Shown here one piece after another: positions 1-8,689 of a stretch of DNA of 39,002 bases. The DNA is taken from contig NZ_CACSIP010000052.1 of assembly GCF_902705885.1 (NCBI RefSeq), positions 1 through 39,002 of the forward strand, given 5' to 3'. The translations under genes were made by a program, and so were the position numbers. The notes beneath the pieces were generated by a model. It saw nothing but the letters and a program-made list of their open reading frames with translations. It did not search any database and was not told where the DNA came from. Source of the DNA: Mycolicibacterium austroafricanum. GTDB lineage: Bacteria; Actinomycetota; Actinomycetes; Mycobacteriales; Mycobacteriaceae. Positions within the stretch are counted from its first letter, which is position 1, and every line of letters begins with the position of its first letter.

Positions 1-131
1 GCGCATCGCTGGCCCGACCACCCACCACAGCACCACCGACAGTCCCGCCGTATCCCGGACCCACCGGCGAACGCGCCCAATGGAAGTGGTACACCCCCTA
101 CCAACCACCACCCACCACAACCAACAACTAG
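1..131 (+). CDS. 3' end of an unidentified gene (partial)
   Basis: An open frame enters from the left edge (reading from base 3) and stops at a TAG at 129-131. The visible tail of about 42 residues is rich in Pro and Thr and ends in YTPYQPPPTTTNN. It includes YPGPTGERAQW, which looks like real coding sequence rather than a random frame. Proline-rich tails like this occur on DUF222/HNH (13E12-type) mycobacterial proteins, but too little is visible to assign a family. It converges on the minus-strand monooxygenase, with only 22 bases between the stops. Confidence 0.4.
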   Translation, partial: ASLARPPTTAPPTVPPYPGPTGERAQWKWYTPYQPPPTTTNN

Positions 132-153
132 CTTGCTGGTACGGGCACGGGCT

Positions 154-1344
154 CTAGTCGTGCTCGCCGTAGAGCCCCAGCTTGTTCTCGGGATCGCCCG
201 GCACCCAGGTGCAGTCGACCTGTAGACGCGCGCCCATCTCCCTGGCCCGGTGCAACAGTCGCTGCCCGAGTTCCAGCTGGCCCGGCTCCCAGTTCGCGAG
301 CGCCTCGGTGACGTCTGCACACTCGGCCAGTGCGTCGTGAAGTGCCCACGCGTTCGCCGCCGCCTTCGCCGTACCTGCCGCCGGATGGGGTCTGGCGGTG
401 CTGGCCGCATCTCCCAGAAGCGCCACCCGGCCTGCGGCCATCCGGCGTGCGCCGACGTCGTAGACCGCCTGCAGGAAGGGTTGCTCGGTGCGCAGCACCA
501 CCTCGGCGACCGCCGGCGCCAGCAGTTCGGCTGCCGCTGAACGCATTTCTTCGATGAATCGATCCTGCACCTGTCCTGGATGCAGTGACACCTCCACCGA
601 AACACCATGCTTGTCGGTCATCAACTCGTCGAGCTCGTCACCCTCGGCGACGTTGCGGTACCAGACATAGTTCATCGAACGCCGCCCCGCCGCGAGGCCA
701 CCCTCAGGCGACGGGATCGGGTACATGGGGACATGGGTGTTGGGCGCGACACAGTAGGTCACCGCGTCATGCAGTAGGCCGAACGTCGCCGCCGACAACC
801 GCCTTTCAGGCACCAGGCCCCGCCACCCGACATAACCCGCGTACGCGAGTCGGGCTTCGGGCGAGAAATGACGCCGGTTGGCCGAGCCGATCCCGTCCGC
901 GAACACCACCAGGTCGGCACGCTCACACCGGCCCGAGGCGAACTGCACCTCCACACCGTCGGGGTCCTGGACAAAACCCGCGGCGCACTCGCCGAGGTGG
1001 TAGTGATCGCGCCCGAAATCCGCCAGCAGCGCCCGGTGGAACGTGCCCCACGAGGTGAAGCTCCACGGCGCAGGTTCGCGGTAGAGCACCGCGTTGTCCG
1101 GACCCAGGTACTGCATGAAGCGAGTTGCGGTGCTGACGGTTTCGGGATGCTGGTCGCTGCACTCGACGAACCAGCGCAACGTCTCGGTGTGCAGGACGAT
1201 GCCACTGCCCCGACCGTCGAGGTCGGTGGGGGTGCGCTCGAAGACCTCGACGTCGAACCCCAGCCTGCCCAGCAGCAGGGCGGTGGTCAGGCCGCCGATC
1301 GAGCCGCCCACGACCACGGCCCGGTGTCCGCTCCAGTCCTGCAC
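154..1344 (-). CDS. FAD-dependent monooxygenase (aromatic hydroxylase type)
   Basis: This 396-residue protein opens with a dinucleotide-binding fold: GGSIGG at about residues 13-18, followed by an Ala/Leu-rich helix and the acidic end of beta-2 (VEVFER). A second FAD motif, GDAAS, lies near residue 310 and is followed by PHPAAGTAKAAANA, the usual segment contacting the flavin ribityl/pyrophosphate. The order and length fit class A flavoprotein monooxygenases such as the 2,6-dihydroxypyridine or salicylate hydroxylase groups, which use NAD(P)H and O2 to hydroxylate a ring. The substrate cannot be read from the sequence. The start is a GTG without a clear ribosome-binding site. It stands alone, 71 bases downstream of the helicase gene on the same strand. 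Confidence 0.85.
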   Translation of the reverse strand: MQDWSGHRAVVVGGSIGGLTTALLLGRLGFDVEVFERTPTDLDGRGSGIVLHTETLRWFVECSDQHPETVSTATRFMQYLGPDNAVLYREPAPWSFTSWGTFHRALLADFGRDHYHLGECAAGFVQDPDGVEVQFASGRCERADLVVFADGIGSANRRHFSPEARLAYAGYVGWRGLVPERRLSAATFGLLHDAVTYCVAPNTHVPMYPIPSPEGGLAAGRRSMNYVWYRNVAEGDELDELMTDKHGVSVEVSLHPGQVQDRFIEEMRSAAAELLAPAVAEVVLRTEQPFLQAVYDVGARRMAAGRVALLGDAASTARPHPAAGTAKAAANAWALHDALAECADVTEALANWEPGQLELGQRLLHRAREMGARLQVDCTWVPGDPENKLGLYGEHD

Positions 1345-1415
1345 GAAGTGACACTAGCGCTCAATCGCCGTACTGACGGCGAGCGCTCCGACGGGCGACA
1401 GGGAACAGATCGGCT

Positions 1416-4400
1416 CTAGTCGTGGACCGCGTCCAACGCGCGGAAGATCCGCTGTTCGCTGACCGGACGCGCGGTGCCGAGTTGCTGCGCCCACAGGCTC
1501 ACCCGCAACTCCTCGATCATCCACGCGATGCCGCGCACATCCGCCGCTGCAGCGCGCGCCGGCGACAGCGCCGCGAGGAGGTCGTCGTAGGCGTCCTGCA
1601 CCGCGGCCACCCGCACCATCCGGTCGCGGTCGGCGTTGAGCGCGTGCGGAAGTCGCTCCAGCCGCCGACTCACCGCGGTGAGGTAGCGGGCGAGGTCCCC
1701 CAGTCGACTCACGCCGGTGGCTGCGACGAAGCCGACCGGCACCAACCGGTCCAACTGGGCGCGGATGTCGGCGACCGCGTCGGCCTGCGCGGAGCTCGGC
1801 ATATCGGGCAGCGCGAGTTGCACGTCGTGCAGCGCGGCCAGCACCTTCTCGACCCGGCGCACCACATCCAGCGTGCTGGTGACCAGTACACCGGTCAATC
1901 GTGTTCGGGCCGAGACGAATTCGTCTCTGGTCCACACCGGTTCGGCAACGTGGAGCGCCACGGCGGCGTCGGCGCAGTCGTCGAGCAGCGCCGGCAGCGT
2001 GCCGTCCGGATTGTTCCCCAGCACCAGCTTGGTGCGCAGATCCAGCTCCCGTTCGACGGGTTTGGCGATCGACGGACCCGCCAGTCGCAGCAGCCGCCGG
2101 CATCCGGGTGCTGCTGCGGCCTGCTGCTCGACCTGTGTGGCGAACACCCGGATGGACACCGACGTCCCCTCGTCGACCATCGCCGGATAGCCGCGGACGG
2201 TGTGTCCTGTCGCGCCGCGGCTCTCGACGGCGCGCGGCAATTCGTCGAGATCATCGGGCCAGTCACGCAGACCGGAACGTTCGAGCCCGGCCGCCACGGC
2301 AGCGGCCACCGCCTGCCGGGCGGGAGCGGCGAGCTGGTGTTGCAGTTCGTCGAGGCTCTTGCCGCGGGCCACCACGGCGCCGTCGCCAGATTCCACCGCG
2401 AAGGTGACCCGCAGGTGCGGCGGCAGCTTGTCCAGATCGAAGGCGTCGATGGGGACCAGGATCCCGGTGCGCCGTCGCAACTCCCGCTGCACAGCGTCGA
2501 GCAGCGGCCCGCTGTCGGGGGTGATCGCAGCCAGCAGGGCCCGCGCCGTGTCGGGCGCGGGGACGAAGTTGCGCCGCAGATCTTTTGGCAGCGACTTGAT
2601 CAGCGCGGTGAGCAGCTCCTCGCGCAACGCGGGGACCTGCCAGGCGAACTCATCACCACCGAGGCGGGCCAGCACATCAACCGGGACATGCACCGTGACG
2701 CCGTCATCGGCGGCGCCGGGCTCGAACCGGTAGCTCAGCGGCAGCGTCAGGTCGCCGGCACGCCAGGCGTCCGGATGGTCCGCGTCCCCCTCGACACGCA
2801 GCAGGTCTTCACGGCGCAGCGTGAGCAGATCCGGCGTGCGGTGGCGCTGTTTGCGCCACCACCCGTCGAAATGGCGTCCGGACACGACGTCGGCGGGTAC
2901 CCGCGCGTCGAAGACACCGTAGATCTCATCGTCGCCGACCAGCAGGTCCCGCCTGCGCTCCCGTTCCTCCAAGGCGGCCAGCTCCGTCCGCAGCTGCGCG
3001 TTGTCGCGGAAGAAGTGGTGCCGCGTCTCCCAGTCCCCCTCGACCAGCGCATGCCGGATGAACAACTCGCGTGACATCTCAGGATCGATGGGGCCGTAGT
3101 TGACACGGCGGCGCGCGACGATCGGCAGTCCGTAGAGGGTCACCCGCTCGTAGGCCATCACCGCGGCACGCTTGGCGTCCCAGTGCGGTTCGCTGTAGGC
3201 GCGCTGCACGAGATGTTCGGCGACGTGCTCGATCGCCTCGGGTTCGACGCGCGCCGCGGTGCGGCCGTAGAGCCTGCTGGTTTCGACGAGATCGGCCACC
3301 ACGACCCAGCGCGGCGGCCGGCGGGTCAGCACGGAGCCCGGCGCCAGCACGAACTTCGTGTTGCGCGCCCCGGTGTACGCCCGGGAGTCACGACCCTCAC
3401 TGTCACGTAATCCGATGTGGGACAACAGCCCCGCCGTCAGTGCCGCGTGCACCGCCGCGCTGTCGGCCGGTTCGTCCCGCTCCCGGATCCCCAGATCGCG
3501 GCAGATGCTGCGCAGCTGACCGACCAGGTCCTGCCACTCGCGGATCCGCAGGTAGTGCAGGAACTCGTCCCGACACATCCGGCGAAAAGAGCTGCCGGAA
3601 CGCTCTTTTCGTTGATCGGACAGGTACCCCCACAAGTTCAGGAAGGAGATGAAGTCCGAATGCTCATCAGCGAATCTGGCATGTTTCTGACGGGCGGCCT
3701 CCTCACGGTCCACCGGCCGCTCGCGCGGATCGGGAATCGACAGCGCCGCGGCGATCACCAGGACCTCGCGCACACACTCCTCGGCGTCGGCCTGCAGCAG
3801 CATTCTGCCCAGCCGTGGGTCCACCGGGATCTGCGCCAACCGGCGGCCCACCGCGGTCAGGACTCCTGAGCCGTCGAACGCGCCGAGTTCCTGCAGCAGG
3901 CCGACGCCGTCGCGGATGCTGCGCGCGTCGGGCGGGTCGAGAAAAGGGAAGTCCTCCACGGCACCGAGATCGAGTGCAGCCATCTGCAGGATCACCGCGG
4001 CCAGGTTGGTGCGGAGCAGTTCAGGATCGGTGTAGCGCGGACGGGCGTCGAAGTCGGCCTCGGAGTACAGCCGGATGCACACCCCCGGCGCGATTCGCCC
4101 GCACCGGCCGGCCCGCTGCGCGGCCGACGCCTGCGAGATCGGCTCGATCGGCAGTCGCTGCACCTTGGTACGGCGGCTGTAACGGGAGATCCGGGCGGTC
4201 CCCGGGTCGACGACGTAGCGGATCCCGGGGACGGTCAACGACGTCTCGGCGACATTGGTGGCCAACACGATCCGGCGGTTGGCACGGCTCGGCTGGAACA
4301 CCTTCTGCTGATCGGCGGTGGAGAGCCTGGCATACAGCGGCAGCACCTCGGTGCCGGGACCCACCGCGCTGCTGAGTGCCTCGGCGGTGTCGCGGATCTC

Positions 4401-5468
4401 CCGCTCACCTGACAGGAACACCAACACGTCGCCGGGAGGTTCGCCCGCGAGCTCGGCCACGGCGTCGACGATCGCGTCGGTCGGATCGCGCAGCTCCGTC
4501 CGCACCACCTCGTGGTCGGGATCGTCAGGGTCCCCGTCCCCGTCCCCGCCCTCGGCAGCCGGCCCGACCCGGACTTCCAAAGGGCGGTACCGGATTTCGA
4601 CGGGGTACGTGCGGCCCGACACCTCAACGATCGGCGCACCCGCACCGGGTCCATGTTCGGCTCCGCCGCCGGGCCCATGTTCGGCTCCGCCGCCGGGCCC
4701 ATGTTCGGCTCCGCCGCCGGGCCCATGTTCGGCTCCGCCGCCGGGCCCATGTTCGGCTCCGCCGAAGTGGGTAGCGAAGCGCTCCGGCTCGATCGTCGCC
4801 GAGGTGACGATGACCTTCAGATCCGGCCGCCGCGGCAGCAGCTCCCGTAGATAACCGAGGAGGAAGTCGACGTTGAGGCTGCGTTCGTGGGCCTCGTCGA
4901 GGATGAGCGTGTCGTAGCGAAGCAGCCGACGATCCCGCTGGATCTCGGCGAGCAGGATCCCGTCGGTCATCAGCTTCACCAACGTGCGGTCGCTGACCTT
5001 ATCCGTGAAGCGCACCGCGTATCCCACGGCCTCACCCAGCGGCGTGCCGAGTTCGTCGGCGATCCGCTGCGCGACGGTGCGCGCGGCCAGTCGCCGCGGT
5101 TGGGTGTGACCGATGGTGCCGCGGATGCCGCGGCCGAGTTCGAGGCAGATCTTCGGCAGCTGCGTGGTCTTGCCGGACCCTGTCGCGCCTGCGACCACCA
5201 CGACCTGGTTCTCGGCGATGGCCTTGGCGAGATCGTCGCGCCGCTCACTGACGGGCAGGTCGGGGTAGCTGATCACCGGAACGGCCGCGGTGCGCGTCGC
5301 GACCAGTGCTTCGGCGGTGGCGAATTGGCCGGCGAGCTTGTCGAGCTGCTCAGCGCTCGGGTTGCGCAGCTGCTTGAGCCGGCGACCCAGCCGGGCGGCG
5401 TCGCGGATCGTCAGCCCGTCCAGGCGCGCCCGCAGCACGCGAAGGTCGGCGGTGGACGGTTCGGACAC
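1416..5468 (-). CDS. hrpA: ATP-dependent RNA helicase HrpA (DEAH family)
   Basis: This 1350-residue protein is a DEAH-box helicase. Walker A GATGSGKT lies at residues 94-101, DEAH at 191-194 and motif III SAT at 223-225. Motifs V and VI follow further on (ATNVAETSLTVPGI, then QRAGRCGR). The long C-terminal half carries the helicase-associated, OB-fold and DUF3418 regions typical of bacterial HrpA, and the total length matches the family (about 1300). HrpA proteins unwind RNA and act in mRNA processing and rescue of stalled ribosomes. The oddity is five copies of an eight-residue GGAEHGPG unit at about residues 237-275. They sit exactly between FATHFG and APIVEVSGRTYP, which normally adjoin in this family. 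The start is a GTG at 5468. Confidence 0.95.
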   Translation of the reverse strand: MSEPSTADLRVLRARLDGLTIRDAARLGRRLKQLRNPSAEQLDKLAGQFATAEALVATRTAAVPVISYPDLPVSERRDDLAKAIAENQVVVVAGATGSGKTTQLPKICLELGRGIRGTIGHTQPRRLAARTVAQRIADELGTPLGEAVGYAVRFTDKVSDRTLVKLMTDGILLAEIQRDRRLLRYDTLILDEAHERSLNVDFLLGYLRELLPRRPDLKVIVTSATIEPERFATHFGGAEHGPGGGAEHGPGGGAEHGPGGGAEHGPGGGAEHGPGAGAPIVEVSGRTYPVEIRYRPLEVRVGPAAEGGDGDGDPDDPDHEVVRTELRDPTDAIVDAVAELAGEPPGDVLVFLSGEREIRDTAEALSSAVGPGTEVLPLYARLSTADQQKVFQPSRANRRIVLATNVAETSLTVPGIRYVVDPGTARISRYSRRTKVQRLPIEPISQASAAQRAGRCGRIAPGVCIRLYSEADFDARPRYTDPELLRTNLAAVILQMAALDLGAVEDFPFLDPPDARSIRDGVGLLQELGAFDGSGVLTAVGRRLAQIPVDPRLGRMLLQADAEECVREVLVIAAALSIPDPRERPVDREEAARQKHARFADEHSDFISFLNLWGYLSDQRKERSGSSFRRMCRDEFLHYLRIREWQDLVGQLRSICRDLGIRERDEPADSAAVHAALTAGLLSHIGLRDSEGRDSRAYTGARNTKFVLAPGSVLTRRPPRWVVVADLVETSRLYGRTAARVEPEAIEHVAEHLVQRAYSEPHWDAKRAAVMAYERVTLYGLPIVARRRVNYGPIDPEMSRELFIRHALVEGDWETRHHFFRDNAQLRTELAALEERERRRDLLVGDDEIYGVFDARVPADVVSGRHFDGWWRKQRHRTPDLLTLRREDLLRVEGDADHPDAWRAGDLTLPLSYRFEPGAADDGVTVHVPVDVLARLGGDEFAWQVPALREELLTALIKSLPKDLRRNFVPAPDTARALLAAITPDSGPLLDAVQRELRRRTGILVPIDAFDLDKLPPHLRVTFAVESGDGAVVARGKSLDELQHQLAAPARQAVAAAVAAGLERSGLRDWPDDLDELPRAVESRGATGHTVRGYPAMVDEGTSVSIRVFATQVEQQAAAAPGCRRLLRLAGPSIAKPVERELDLRTKLVLGNNPDGTLPALLDDCADAAVALHVAEPVWTRDEFVSARTRLTGVLVTSTLDVVRRVEKVLAALHDVQLALPDMPSSAQADAVADIRAQLDRLVPVGFVAATGVSRLGDLARYLTAVSRRLERLPHALNADRDRMVRVAAVQDAYDDLLAALSPARAAAADVRGIAWMIEELRVSLWAQQLGTARPVSEQRIFRALDAVHD
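4651..4770. repeat. 24-bp tandem repeat inside hrpA (five units)
   Basis: Units begin at 4651, 4675, 4699, 4723 and 4747, each starting CCATGTTCGGCTCCGCCG. The first four are essentially identical and the fifth diverges at its end. Because 24 is a multiple of three, copy-number change keeps the reading frame and only lengthens a Gly/His/Pro-rich octapeptide array in the first RecA-like domain. Near-identity between units suggests recent expansion by slippage. Confidence 0.95.
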
Positions 5469-5493
5469 TTCGGCAACGATAGGCGGCGGACCG

Positions 5494-5883
5494 TCAGTCC
5501 GCTCCGACCGTGGTCAGACAGAAGGGATGTCCGACCGGGTCGAGCATCACCCGCCACACCGCCGGCTGAGGCTGGTGTTCGGCTTGGCGGGCGCCCAGCC
5601 GCTGGGCTCCGGCGACGGCGTCGTCGAGGTCGGTCACCGACACGTCGAGGTGCATCTGCTGGCGCTGGCCGGGTCCGGGCCAGGCCGGTGGGACGTAGTC
5701 GGCGACGCGCATCATCGCCAGGATGTGGGCGCCGTCGGTGATGGCGACCACCCCTCCGTCCGGTGACTCGACCACCCGGCGCATCCCCAGCAGCCGGCCG
5801 TAGAAGTCCGCCAGTTCAGCCGGATCCGGGCAGTCGATCGAGGTCGCGCCCAGCCGGCCGACGGGTGCGTCCGCGTGCGTCAT
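5494..5883 (-). CDS. VOC-family (glyoxalase/dioxygenase fold) protein
   Basis: This protein of about 129 residues has the single-module vicinal oxygen chelate pattern. The N-terminal strand GATSIDCPDP leads into ELADFYGRLLG, the typical helix after beta-1. The C-terminal half has MHLDVSVTDLDDAV and ends in LDPVGHPFCL, which contains the usual metal- or substrate-side segment. Many actinobacteria carry such stand-alone proteins annotated as glyoxalase-like; the substrate is unknown. I prefer the ATG at 5883, which is preceded by GGAG five bases upstream. An in-frame GTG at 5892 would overlap that site. Its 5' end overlaps the tail of the upstream membrane-protein gene, so translation may be coupled. 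Confidence 0.85.
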   Translation of the reverse strand: MTHADAPVGRLGATSIDCPDPAELADFYGRLLGMRRVVESPDGGVVAITDGAHILAMMRVADYVPPAWPGPGQRQQMHLDVSVTDLDDAVAGAQRLGARQAEHQPQPAVWRVMLDPVGHPFCLTTVGAD

Positions 5884-6361
5884 GATCTCCACTCTGACAC
5901 GGCGTCTGACTCCGCGCAGTGACCACCGGCGCGAGCGCGCGGGTGCGGACGAACAGCACGGTGCCGGCCAGCAGCACCTCGATCAGCGCCACCGCGGAGG
6001 CCAGGTGCATCGGTGAGGTCGCCGCGACCGGCAGCGAGCCGGGGGCGGCACCGTGGTGGTGGGCACCGCTCATCGGCAGGTGCACGCCGACCATCACCAG
6101 GTTCATCGCGGCCACCAGCACCCAGGCCCGCACCGTGTCCCGGGTCCACAGCTCGTAGGCGCAGTACAGGCAGCCGACGAGCATCACCACCGTCAGCGCG
6201 GACACCCACGGGGACACCGCCGGACCGAGTGACGCACCGTGCAGCGCCGCCGAACCCGCGGCGAGTACGGCCGCAGACCGGCGCACGAGCGCGCGCGGTG
6301 TCCTCACAGAAGAAGTAGACCCCGTCGACGTCGAGAACTCATCCCGAACCGGAGCTGTCAC
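5816..6361 (-). CDS. Small multi-pass membrane protein, unknown function
   Basis: This 181-residue frame has about four hydrophobic segments: AAVLAAGSAALHGA, WVSALTVVMLVGCLYCAYEL, AWVLVAAMNLVMVGVHL and SAVALIEVLLAGTVLFV. A His-rich loop (GAHHHG) lies before the last one, possibly a metal site. I do not recognise the family. The GTG at 6361 has no convincing ribosome-binding site, and the true start may be a GTG at 6307, just before the first helix. The last 68 bases overlap the VOC gene in another frame, giving a hydrophilic Arg-rich tail that looks less conserved than the body. Gene order suggests co-transcription with the VOC gene. Confidence 0.6.
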   Translation of the reverse strand: MTAPVRDEFSTSTGSTSSVRTPRALVRRSAAVLAAGSAALHGASLGPAVSPWVSALTVVMLVGCLYCAYELWTRDTVRAWVLVAAMNLVMVGVHLPMSGAHHHGAAPGSLPVAATSPMHLASAVALIEVLLAGTVLFVRTRALAPVVTARSQTPCQSGDHDARGRTRRPAGRDLDRLPGSG

Positions 6362-6445
6362 AGACTCGCCGGTTGTGGTGGCTGATGCCGGTCACCAAGT
6401 TTCGCGGCCACCGTCGGCCTGGTGGTCGCGTTCTGGGGCTGACCG

Positions 6446-7339
6446 CTACGGCCGATCGGGTGACCAGTACTCCAGCATGTCCGCCAGGGTCGCGAACGCC
6501 GGTGTGTTGACCCCGTAGGTCGCCTCGAAGTGCACGCTGAGCGGGAAACCGAGTTCGCCGACGCCGTCGATGACGCGCTTGTACAGGTCGAGCATCAGCT
6601 TGCGCCGCTGTGCCGGTTCGGATCCGGCGAGCGTCCTGACGAACTCCTGCTCTGCAGCCACCGCCGGGTTCCCGGGGTCCTGGATCAGCCAGTTGATCAG
6701 ACCGACCTTGGTCTCGAGCTTGGGCACAAAACCGAACGACAGCAGGATCTCGGGCCGGTGCTGGGTCGTCCTGGCGAAGTCGGTGAGCATCGCGACGATC
6801 GCGTCCGAGTACAACAGCTGCGTCATGCCGTAGGTCGCGCCCCGGTTGCACTTGAACTCGAAGCGGCCGTGCTCGCCTTCCCTGGTCGGGATCAGGATCA
6901 CGCCGCGGTTGTCGACGACGTTGTCGAACATCGACAGCGCGTCGGTCGGCGCGACACCGGAGCCCTCACCGTCGTTGAGCGTGCGCGGGACACCCACGAA
7001 CGCGATCCCGTCGAACCCGCTGTCGCTCAGCCGGGTCAGCCTGGCGCGCAGCGTCGGCTCGTCCATGAACGCGGTGACCTGCGTGCACAGGCCGTTGATG
7101 CCGGGCAGCTCCGGCTTGATCATCGACCAGAAATCCAGGACGTCGAGCTTCGGCTTCATCTCGATGGGCCGGTCGTCGTCCTCGTCGATCATCCCCGGGA
7201 TCATCACGTGCCGGACGCGCCCGGCCAGACCTGCGTCCGCCGAACAGCGCAGCACCTTCTCGGCGTCCTCGAGGGCCCTTTCCCGGCCGCGTTCGACGTT
7301 CGGCGGCACCAGCTCCAGAGCGATGGTGTTCAGGCTCAC
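6446..7339 (-). CDS. Methylenetetrahydrofolate reductase, mycobacterial non-canonical type
   Basis: The protein has about 297 residues from a GTG at 7339, which has GGAG seven bases upstream; the frame stays open to 7432, but that extension looks non-coding. The N-terminal IALELVPPNVERG matches the start of the (beta/alpha)8 methylenetetrahydrofolate reductase fold, where the Glu is the catalytic acid. GINGLCTQVTAF, SGFDGIAFVGVPR and the C-terminal FEATYGVN are further conserved blocks. From memory, mycobacteria have short, flavin-independent MTHFRs of this length (the Rv2172c group). They reduce 5,10-methylene-THF to 5-methyl-THF for methionine synthesis. Assignment to that group is inferred from length and pattern. 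It is divergent from the lipoprotein gene. Confidence 0.75.
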   Translation of the reverse strand: MSLNTIALELVPPNVERGRERALEDAEKVLRCSADAGLAGRVRHVMIPGMIDEDDDRPIEMKPKLDVLDFWSMIKPELPGINGLCTQVTAFMDEPTLRARLTRLSDSGFDGIAFVGVPRTLNDGEGSGVAPTDALSMFDNVVDNRGVILIPTREGEHGRFEFKCNRGATYGMTQLLYSDAIVAMLTDFARTTQHRPEILLSFGFVPKLETKVGLINWLIQDPGNPAVAAEQEFVRTLAGSEPAQRRKLMLDLYKRVIDGVGELGFPLSVHFEATYGVNTPAFATLADMLEYWSPDRP

Positions 7340-7518
7340 AGCGTTGCTCCACATCTGACGTCGGCTTGTCCCCGGCGGCCGGGCCGATGTCGTTCCTCGG
7401 CCCCGTTCCCCCGCCACCAGGAAAATCACCATACCGACCGACCGATTCCGGGGCCCGGTACGGAGGGGCCGAGGCAGACCGCACTGCCGGCCGAGCTCTT
7501 ATTGTGGGGGAAGCGCCC

Positions 7519-8679
7519 ATGAAGAACCTGCAGAGACCGAACTCCGTCACGCCACCGGCCACGCTGACCGTGCTGCTGGCCCTGATCGCCTGCCTCGTCG
7601 CCGCCTGTACCGGCCTGGAACCGGCGCCGGGCACCACCTCCGGCACGAGCCCGAGCCCGAGCTCGCCGTTCGATCCGACGACGACGGCACCGCCGCCGCC
7701 CACCGGCCCGCTGTTGGCCTACCGGGCGGCCGACGAGCTGGGAGTCGTGGACGGCACCAGCGTGATCGCATCGGTGGCGGGCGCCTTCGCCCCCTCCAAC
7801 GACTTGATCACCACCGAGGACGGCCGGTTCGTGTTCGCGCGGACCACCGACAGCCAGGTCGCCACCCTCGATGTGGCCACCGGTGAGGGCACCACCCGCG
7901 CGGTGCCGGTGGGTCCGGCGCTCGGGACGGCCGGGCCGAGCTCGATCGTGTGGTGGGAGCAGCCGAATCGGCTCATGCAGCTCGATCTCGCAGACCCCGA
8001 CTCCCAACCCGTGCTGCAGCAGACCGTCGAACTGCCGCAGCTCGCCGGGGTGCGCCCAGGCGAGCCCCGCCTGATCGTCGCCCGCGGCGGTACCGCGGTG
8101 CTCGCACGCGTGGAGGGTCCGCCGTCGCCGTTCGGCGGTCCGGACACCCTCTACGCCGTGCACGGTCCGGGTGCACCGACTCCGCTGGGCCAGGCGGAGG
8201 CCAACACCCCGGTGACGACCGCCCGGCTCAGCGCCGACGGCGCATCCCTGGCCTACGCGCTGTACCGCAGCACCGACAGCGCGTGCGGGACTGCGGCCGT
8301 GGTGGTGTCCGACGCGGCCGGGGCCCAGCAGATCTTCGAGGTGGCAGGTCCGGACTCCGACACCGGGTCGACAGTGCCGAAACTGTGGTGGCCGACCACC
8401 GGCCAGCCGAAGCTGAGCCTGGCGATGTGGCGGTGCGACCGACCGGAGACGTTCCCGCCGCTGGTGTGGCAGGTGACCCCCGAGAGCATCGAACAGATCG
8501 TGCCGGCGACGTCGGCGTTGCAGACCGCCGACGTCGCGCCGGGACAGCGTGCCCTGATCCTGCCGCAAACCGGCTCGTACACCGAGCCGGCGGGAGCGCT
8601 GGTGCTCGAGGAGAGTGACCGCCGGATCGCCATCAAGGACGGCGTCGACGCCATCGCGGTCGTCGAACCGTCTCCGTAG
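7519..8679 (+). CDS. Secreted lipoprotein with probable beta-propeller domain
   Basis: The 386-residue product starts at an ATG with GGGGGA upstream. The hydrophobic segment TVLLALIACLVAAC ends in a lipobox (LVAAC, Cys at about residue 30), so it should be lipid-anchored on the outer face of the membrane. A Pro/Ser/Thr linker follows, then repeated short beta-strand units with Asp/Gly turns, such as ATLDVATGEGTTRAVP and TARLSADGASLAYALY. These resemble propeller blades. No enzyme motif is visible and the function is unknown. It is followed ten bases later by selO, so the two may share a transcript. Confidence 0.8.
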   Translation: MKNLQRPNSVTPPATLTVLLALIACLVAACTGLEPAPGTTSGTSPSPSSPFDPTTTAPPPPTGPLLAYRAADELGVVDGTSVIASVAGAFAPSNDLITTEDGRFVFARTTDSQVATLDVATGEGTTRAVPVGPALGTAGPSSIVWWEQPNRLMQLDLADPDSQPVLQQTVELPQLAGVRPGEPRLIVARGGTAVLARVEGPPSPFGGPDTLYAVHGPGAPTPLGQAEANTPVTTARLSADGASLAYALYRSTDSACGTAAVVVSDAAGAQQIFEVAGPDSDTGSTVPKLWWPTTGQPKLSLAMWRCDRPETFPPLVWQVTPESIEQIVPATSALQTADVAPGQRALILPQTGSYTEPAGALVLEESDRRIAIKDGVDAIAVVEPSP

Positions 8680-8689
8680 TCTGGATGGG

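Noticed and set aside
1422..3074. A 550-codon plus-strand frame antisense to hrpA
   Set aside because: It lies opposite conserved HrpA coding sequence. Its Gln/His/Arg-rich translation is typical of the antisense frame of high-GC genes.
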